This document shows, one piece after another, positions 59,895 to 64,000 of a stretch of DNA of 64,000 nucleotides. Position 1 is the stretch's first letter. Each line of letters opens with the position of its first letter. The notes under the pieces were generated by a model. That model ran no database searches. It worked only from the letters and a program-made list of their open reading frames with translations, and was not told the DNA's origin. The stretch comes from CBDCCT01 sp965214995 (GTDB lineage: Bacteria > Deinococcota > Deinococci > Deinococcales > Trueperaceae), in assembly GCA_965214995.1 (NCBI GenBank), contig CBDCCT010000002.1, positions 4,216,001-4,280,000 of the forward strand, given 5' to 3'. Position numbers and translations under genes: made by a program.

Positions 59895-60791
59895 TCACGG
59901 CCTACTTTCCGCCGGGACAACGTCGCGTGGATACGAAAGAGGAGCGGCGGACAAAGCATCTTCTCGAGGCGTCAGCGTGACGTACAGGTGCAAGGAACGG
60001 TAGGGCTGTTCGCTTCCTTCGCGGTAAAGGTCGAACGCCAGCTTCGTTTTGCCCCGGCCCTCGGGAGCTGTCAAGGTGAAGGATTGCTCCCAGCTTTCAC
60101 CGTCTTTTAGCGCGGGAACGTTCGTTACAGCCCCCTGCGGCAGTCGAACGTTGTAAGCAACCTCTTCCCCTTCGTGGTTGTTGACGCCCAACGTGAGGCG
60201 AAACGTTTCGCCCGGTGTGAGTTCGGTAGGATAGCCCTCGAGCTTGCCTTCGGAGCCCAGAAGATAAAATTCGGTAAATGTTTCCACAGGGCGTAAGGCT
60301 TGCGCCGCGACCACAACACCGGCGAGTGCAAGGCCGGTGGCAAGAAGGGCCCACAGGGTCGTGCGCGCTTGGGGGTGACTCGCAGCGAGTCGAAACTGCG
60401 CCTCGGGCGCGGTGTGGTGACGGCGGTAGAGTATCAGGCCAATCATAAGGCACACGAAGAGCGTTAGGCTGAAGGTGACGGGAACAAGTCGTATGCCCCA
60501 GGGCGTGTAATTGAGCAAAAGACCGAGTAGCGGCACGACCGCGGTGGACAGGCCCAGACACAAGGCCAGCCGTTCAGCGCCTGCCAGCTCACCTTTCTTG
60601 GGAAACAAAGCGGTGGTGAGCGCGTAGCCGGGCGCGACCAAGACAAACGCGAAGCCGAGGACGACGCGGACGGGGGAGCGCCAATCGGGCAGGAAAAGCG
60701 CGGTTCCCGATGCGACGAGGGCGAGGACCGCAAGACCGACGACATCAAGATAAGCCTGATTCGTCCGCACCATTTTAGATGTTTCGTGCAA
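59895..60791 (-). CDS. DUF1616 membrane protein
   Basis: 298 residues. Four N-terminal spans, with LPDWRSPVRVVLGFAFVLVAPGYALTTALFPKKGELAGAERLALCLGLSTAVVPLLGL being typical only in its shorter signatures: VLVAPGYAL, FPKK and LGLSTAVVPLLGLLL. One more span near 147-167 is followed by an extracellular beta domain (TEFYLLGSEGKLEGYPTELT, LTLGVNNHEGEEVAYNVRLP). DUF1616 proteins are known from archaea and surface-layer settings; function unclear. TTG start at 60791 is uncertain; ATG at 60773 is possible. Confidence 0.82.
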   Translation of the reverse strand: MHETSKMVRTNQAYLDVVGLAVLALVASGTALFLPDWRSPVRVVLGFAFVLVAPGYALTTALFPKKGELAGAERLALCLGLSTAVVPLLGLLLNYTPWGIRLVPVTFSLTLFVCLMIGLILYRRHHTAPEAQFRLAASHPQARTTLWALLATGLALAGVVVAAQALRPVETFTEFYLLGSEGKLEGYPTELTPGETFRLTLGVNNHEGEEVAYNVRLPQGAVTNVPALKDGESWEQSFTLTAPEGRGKTKLAFDLYREGSEQPYRSLHLYVTLTPREDALSAAPLSYPRDVVPAESRP

Positions 60792-60925
60792 CTTGCCGCG
60801 AATGGGTGAGCATGTAAATTTCCTCGTGGAGGCGCCGACGCGCAGCGTGCAATCTGGGGGCGGTTAAAAAAGAAAACTCGGCGCAAAAAGTTCGAACACC
60901 GAGTTTTTCCGCCAGGCTCTTGGGG

Positions 60926-61183
60926 TCAGGCGAGAACCGCTACAACTTTAGAAACCGTGATAGCGACGAATGAGCAAAGTAGGGGAACCGTGCCCACGTT
61001 GACAGCCTGGCTGAAGCGTTGCGCGCGTGGGTTTTCCGAAGCCCCCGCGAGCTCTTTTGAGACGAGAAGAACGACGAGTAAGGCAACGGCGACAACCCCC
61101 AGCGTGACAATCACCGGGTCTCCCCCGGCGGTTGCCGCGGTTGCGGCGGTTGCCGTCGTAGCCGTTGTTGCTGTTGTAACCAT
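60926..61183 (-). CDS. Small two-span membrane protein
   Basis: 85 residues from an ATG 6 nt after AAAGGAGA. N-terminal low-complexity tract of Thr and Ala (MVTTATTATTATAATAATAG), then two membrane spans (VIVTLGVVAVALLVVLLVS; VPLLCSFVAITVSKVVAVL) joined by SKELAGASENPRAQRFSQAV. No family recognised with confidence. Its leader contains three 14-bp tandem repeats (61216-61257). The Thr/Ala tract is encoded by a short-period DNA repeat of the type that can slip, so length variation between strains is likely. Confidence 0.72.
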   Translation of the reverse strand: MVTTATTATTATAATAATAGGDPVIVTLGVVAVALLVVLLVSKELAGASENPRAQRFSQAVNVGTVPLLCSFVAITVSKVVAVLA

Positions 61184-61215
61184 AAATGTCTCCTTTCCTA
61201 GAGGTACGAAACTGC

Positions 61216-61257
61216 TCTCTAAGCACTGGTCTCTAAGCACTGGTCTCTAACCACTGG
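61216..61257. repeat. Three tandem 14-bp repeats before the small membrane protein gene
   Basis: Head-to-tail units TCTCTAAGCACTGG, TCTCTAAGCACTGG and TCTCTAACCACTGG occupy 61216-61257, ending upstream of the AAAGGAGA ribosome site by about 25 nt. On the minus strand each unit reads CCAGTGCTTAGAGA. They sit where the promoter or 5' leader should be, so they may be protein-binding sites. Confidence 0.85.
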
Positions 61258-61405
61258 CAGGACCCGTGCGCGCGAGCAGTTCCAAAAAGCATAAGTCTAG
61301 TCTGCCGCTGGGGGGTGTGAAAACCTTTATAACCAACCGCGAGTGCGCGACGAACAAGGCTGATACCTCTGGAGCCCGCGGTGCGGCTGCGATTCTCGGA
61401 AGCGA

Positions 61406-62950
61406 TTACTCACAGGCGCTCGAGCCGCTCACGCTCAGTTTGGCTGCGTCGGGGCCGCTCGAGCTGTTATTCACCGTGCCGAAGTCTATATCGGTGAGAA
61501 TAACGCCCAGGTAGTAGTCGCCCGCCACCATACAGGCGGGAAGGGTCGGCGCGGGGACCCGTACGCGGACCGACCCTTTAGGAGAGAACGTCCACTCGAA
61601 GCTGTGAGACGCGAGCGCAACGTCGGCTGTACTAATAACGTCGTTGTTGGAAAGGTAAACCGTCGCTGTAAACCGTCCGCTTTGCGGCGTGGCGGCGTAG
61701 TTATGCACGAGGTAATCCAAGGACCCCAAACGGTTCCCGGTATCCGGGGTGGTAGCCAGGGTTGTGGGGTAGGCGTTTACATCGAGCGCGTGCAGGTCGG
61801 GGGCTTGGGGCGTAGCACCGTCAATGCTATCTTTTGCCCAGGCCGTCATGGCTTCGGTGAGGCGGACGTCCCAGGTCCTGGCGAACTTGCCGTTCGAGAG
61901 CACCGCCCACACGGCGCCGGCCTTGACCGCGCCGCTCCCGCTTTCTCCCCCGTACGAGCGCCTGTCAAACCAGACTTCGTTGCCGTACCACGCGCCGCGG
62001 GCATCTTGCTCGCAGCCGGTGAACGACCCTGCTGACCCGTACATGTCGCGGCCGTCATACGGTGACTCGGCGGGATAGCCAAGGTGCTCAAAGGTTGGGC
62101 TTGTAAAGTGCGCGCACCTATCGCTGGCGCCGTACCCTTGCCAGCCGCTCACCGCCCCGACGGGCCGCGTGAGTTTTATCCAGCCCACGTCCCAGTCGAA
62201 ATCTCTATTCTCCCGCCAGCCCCTCCAAACGTAGAGCTCGCTCGCCGACGCGGTGCCCCAGGGTGCGGCTTGTTGGTAGGCGGGTGCGACCAGCGTCTCC
62301 ACATTAAAGCCGCCCCGGTCGTGGTCGTAAAGGCAGTGCCCGGCGGTAAGAACCCACCGCGGATCGATAAGGGTGCCCGAGCAGGCCCAGTACGTAAGCT
62401 CGCCGCCTTGTTCCCGGCGCGTCAAGAAGACCTTTACGCGCCCTCCAGAAAGCGAGGCGGGGTCGGCAACACGCACGGGCGGGCCAAAATCCTGGGGCGA
62501 GAGCGCGACCTCTGGGGACGTTGTTTCCGGGAACATCGTAGACACTGGCGCGTTACCGGCTCTACCGCCTTTGACCGTCGCGCCTCGAGTCGGGTGTTCC
62601 GGCAGCCGCCCGGCATGTGCTACGCCCGTTTCGACGTCGTAACGCACGGCTTCACCGGCGCGCCGCGACCCCTGGGGGGTGAACGAAGTTTCCGTCCGGC
62701 GAGGGATGGGGAGCGGCTTATGGTGCTCATATGCGGCTCTAAAGGCTTTGTTACGAAGGTCGTTCTCGTCCGTGGCCGCCTCGGGCTCGCCAAAGGCGGG
62801 GGTGACCACAGCCTCCAAGGCAACCGCCAAAACCTCGGCCACAGTATTTCCACCGTCTTCACCGGCCAAATTAACCTCGGTTCGGTTGCACGCCACAAAC
62901 AGGGTAAAAAGCAGAACAAGCAGCGCAACCGCGGCGATACGGCGTGTCAT
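61406..62950 (-). CDS. Secreted trypsin-like (chymotrypsin-fold) serine protease, lipoprotein
   Basis: 514 residues from ATG 62950, set by GAGGAGGT; an ATG at 62983 is possible. Signal peptide with a lipobox-like end at C21 (LLFTLFVAC). A ~150-residue pro-region precedes the protease domain: H205 (LTAGHC), D254 (NRDFDWDVGWIKL) and S337 (GGESGSG) form the triad. After residue 390 is a beta domain (DYLVHNYAATPQSGRFTATV, VRVRVPAPTLPACMVAGDYY) resembling CARDB-like modules. Probably exported and processed, degrading or trimming surface proteins (inference). Confidence 0.9.
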   Translation of the reverse strand: MTRRIAAVALLVLLFTLFVACNRTEVNLAGEDGGNTVAEVLAVALEAVVTPAFGEPEAATDENDLRNKAFRAAYEHHKPLPIPRRTETSFTPQGSRRAGEAVRYDVETGVAHAGRLPEHPTRGATVKGGRAGNAPVSTMFPETTSPEVALSPQDFGPPVRVADPASLSGGRVKVFLTRREQGGELTYWACSGTLIDPRWVLTAGHCLYDHDRGGFNVETLVAPAYQQAAPWGTASASELYVWRGWRENRDFDWDVGWIKLTRPVGAVSGWQGYGASDRCAHFTSPTFEHLGYPAESPYDGRDMYGSAGSFTGCEQDARGAWYGNEVWFDRRSYGGESGSGAVKAGAVWAVLSNGKFARTWDVRLTEAMTAWAKDSIDGATPQAPDLHALDVNAYPTTLATTPDTGNRLGSLDYLVHNYAATPQSGRFTATVYLSNNDVISTADVALASHSFEWTFSPKGSVRVRVPAPTLPACMVAGDYYLGVILTDIDFGTVNNSSSGPDAAKLSVSGSSACE

Positions 62951-63093
62951 GCGACCTCCTCGAGCCTGTAGCCAGCTTTCCACCGGAGAAGCGGATGGGG
63001 CTGGTCAGCTCACCGAGAGGTTAAGAAAAAGGGCGTTCCGAGGGCGTTCCGCGCTGGCACTTGGGGCGCCGCGGCTGTGATGTAGCGAAGTAG

Positions 63094-63151
63094 TAAAGCA
63101 AGCTTGACAAAAAGCCTTGGATGCTTTACATTTGTGTCAAGTAAACTTTAC
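63094..63151 (+). promoter_or_regulatory. Promoter and GTAAA/TTTAC operator region for the tandem membrane genes
   Basis: TTGACA (63104-63109), 17-bp spacer and TACATT (63127-63132) make a good promoter. Around it are inverted copies of GTAAA: GTAAAGC (63094-63100) with GCTTTAC (63123-63129), and GTAAACTTTAC (63141-63151), a short palindrome over the start-site region. TTGACA also pairs with TGTCAA at 63135-63140. This is the arrangement of a repressor operator. A strong AGGAGG ribosome site follows at 63153. Confidence 0.75.
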
Positions 63152-63163
63152 AAGGAGGAAATC

Positions 63164-63562
63164 ATGATGAGCCAAAAGCGCAAAACGATGAGCCCTCACT
63201 GGCGGCAGTTCTGGACAGGTATGGCCCTTTACTCGGTGGCGGTTGTGTTGCAGGGGTTTCTGCTCGAGCCCAACGCTTTTCCCCCTCTTTTGATGATTCC
63301 CCTCGCGCTCCTCCCCATGATTCCCGCGCTTTGGGGCATGGCGGGTTGGGTCAGGGCGAGCCGGGAGCAAGACGAGTTGCAGCGGCGTATTCAGGTTGAA
63401 GCGGCGCTCGTCTCACTCGGCCTGACCGCCATCCTCACTTTTTCTTACGGGTTTTTGGAGCTTTATACGGGCCTGCCCAGGGTGAGCATGTTCGCCGTCT
63501 GGCCCCTCATCGCGGCGAGCTACATGGTAGGCGCAGCCTTCGCCCGCCGCCGCTATCAGTGA
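63164..63562 (+). CDS. Small four-span membrane protein, paralogue of the next gene
   Basis: 132 residues from the first ATG after AAGGAGGAAATC. Four membrane spans (about 17-32, 40-60, 82-100, 108-126), a charged cytoplasmic loop WVRASREQDELQRRIQVEAA and SYGFLELYTGLPRVSMFAVW. The loop and the SYG.LE...G.P..SMF motif are shared with the downstream gene, so the two arose by tandem duplication. No family assigned. Transcribed from the promoter at 63104-63132 with repressor-like sites; the repressor gene is likely just beyond this window. Confidence 0.8.
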   Translation: MMSQKRKTMSPHWRQFWTGMALYSVAVVLQGFLLEPNAFPPLLMIPLALLPMIPALWGMAGWVRASREQDELQRRIQVEAALVSLGLTAILTFSYGFLELYTGLPRVSMFAVWPLIAASYMVGAAFARRRYQ

Positions 63563-63594
63563 CGCATCGCCAATAAGCCTAAAGGAGACTTTAC

Positions 63595-64000
63595 ATGGAG
63601 GTATTTATGAAACGGAACGGTTCAAACACCTGGACGCGCCTCGCCGTCGTCATCGGGGTTTACGCAGTGCTCGTCTTTCTTCTCGTCATTTCGCAGACGG
63701 TTTTTTTCAAGAACGGCGGCTTGCCCCTCTACATCCTCGTTCCCGTTGCGCTCGTGCCGCTCATTCCGGCGGTCTGGGGGGTGGCAGGGTGGCTCGAGGC
63801 GGTTCGCCACTTTGACGAACTCCAGGGGCGCATCCAGACCGAAGCGGGGCTCTTCTCACTCAGCATGACCACGCTCGCCGCGCTCAGTTACGGACTTTTA
63901 GAGGCTACCGCGGGCTTTCCCAAGCTCAGCATGTTTTGGGTCGTGCCCTTTGTCGCCCTCACCTTCTCTATCGGCGGGGCGAGGGCGAGATGGCGCTACC
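63595..64000 (+). CDS. Small membrane protein, paralogue of the previous gene, 3' end outside window
   Basis: ATG at 63595 follows AAAGGAGA at good spacing; another ATG at 63607 is possible. The frame is open to the window end (135 residues so far). It repeats the previous protein's layout: PVALVPLIPAVWGVAGWLEA, HFDELQGRIQTEAGLFSLS, SYGLLEATAGFPKLSMFWVV. It lies 32 nt downstream of the first gene and is probably in the same operon. Function unknown. Confidence 0.78.
   Translation, partial: MEVFMKRNGSNTWTRLAVVIGVYAVLVFLLVISQTVFFKNGGLPLYILVPVALVPLIPAVWGVAGWLEAVRHFDELQGRIQTEAGLFSLSMTTLAALSYGLLEATAGFPKLSMFWVVPFVALTFSIGGARARWRY

Noticed and set aside
62084..62971. 295-codon plus-strand frame opposite the serine protease
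   Set aside because: The minus-strand protease has an intact triad and signal peptide; this frame has no domain content.

Overview
The window looks like chromosome of a GC-rich member of the Deinococcota, most likely the Truepera lineage. The reasons are indirect. At least eleven genes begin 4-7 nt after a TANNNT -10 box with no Shine-Dalgarno site, the leaderless style documented in Deinococcus. There is an operon of secreted DUF11 repeat proteins, one with a barrel-like region suggesting an outer membrane. Base composition is GC-rich. Species was not tested. The hexamer CTCGAG recurs far more often than composition predicts, in genes and spacers alike.

Layout. 1-2366: sugar catabolism (acetyl xylan esterase, galactonate dehydratase) flanked by two SDR gene fragments. 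2392-7447: ABC ATPase, CRP/FNR regulator, membrane protein, succinate-semialdehyde dehydrogenase, sugar aminotransferase. 7537-10065: two family-2 glycosyltransferases and a membrane-anchored protein. 10101-11014: IS5-type transposase relic and three tRNA genes (Ser-GCT, Ser-TGA, Ala-CGC) with divergent promoters. 11241-19851: DUF58/MoxR pair, GNAT, SDR, PadR with its membrane partner, uvrC, glgC. 20234-24476: a TetR gene divergent from a 46-aa membrane peptide, an APCDD1-like secreted protein, a polytopic membrane protein, an epimerase-like NAD(P) enzyme and a cupredoxin; a shared half-site suggests common control. 24615-28548: divergent leaderless aldo/keto reductase and UbiD decarboxylase, a small protein and a methyltransferase coupled to VapBC. 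28944-31726: vapB, a decayed GGDEF gene, an HD-GYP response regulator, a truncated vapC.

31923-40384 is an operon of three secreted DUF11-type proteins, the last about 1,755 aa with a barrel-like region. 40780-42413: membrane protein plus hydrolase. 42512-44389: a lipoprotein with FnIII and cholesterol-dependent-cytolysin-like domains whose usual C-terminal membrane-binding domain is replaced. 44606-47052: acyl-CoA mutase large subunit and a lipoprotein. 47295-58900: a surface-polysaccharide cluster (four glycosyltransferases, polytopic membrane protein, two sulfotransferase-like proteins, flippase, then ligase, TPR and secreted protein on the other strand), mostly translationally coupled and partly AT-richer than its surroundings. 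59007-64000: CPBP protease, DUF1616 protein, small membrane protein behind 14-bp tandem repeats, trypsin-like lipoprotein protease, and two tandem paralogous membrane proteins, the last cut by the window edge.

No CRISPR array, intact transposon, prophage or recognised defence island was seen. The strongest candidates for something new are the cytolysin-like lipoprotein, the TetR module and the DUF11/barrel operon.
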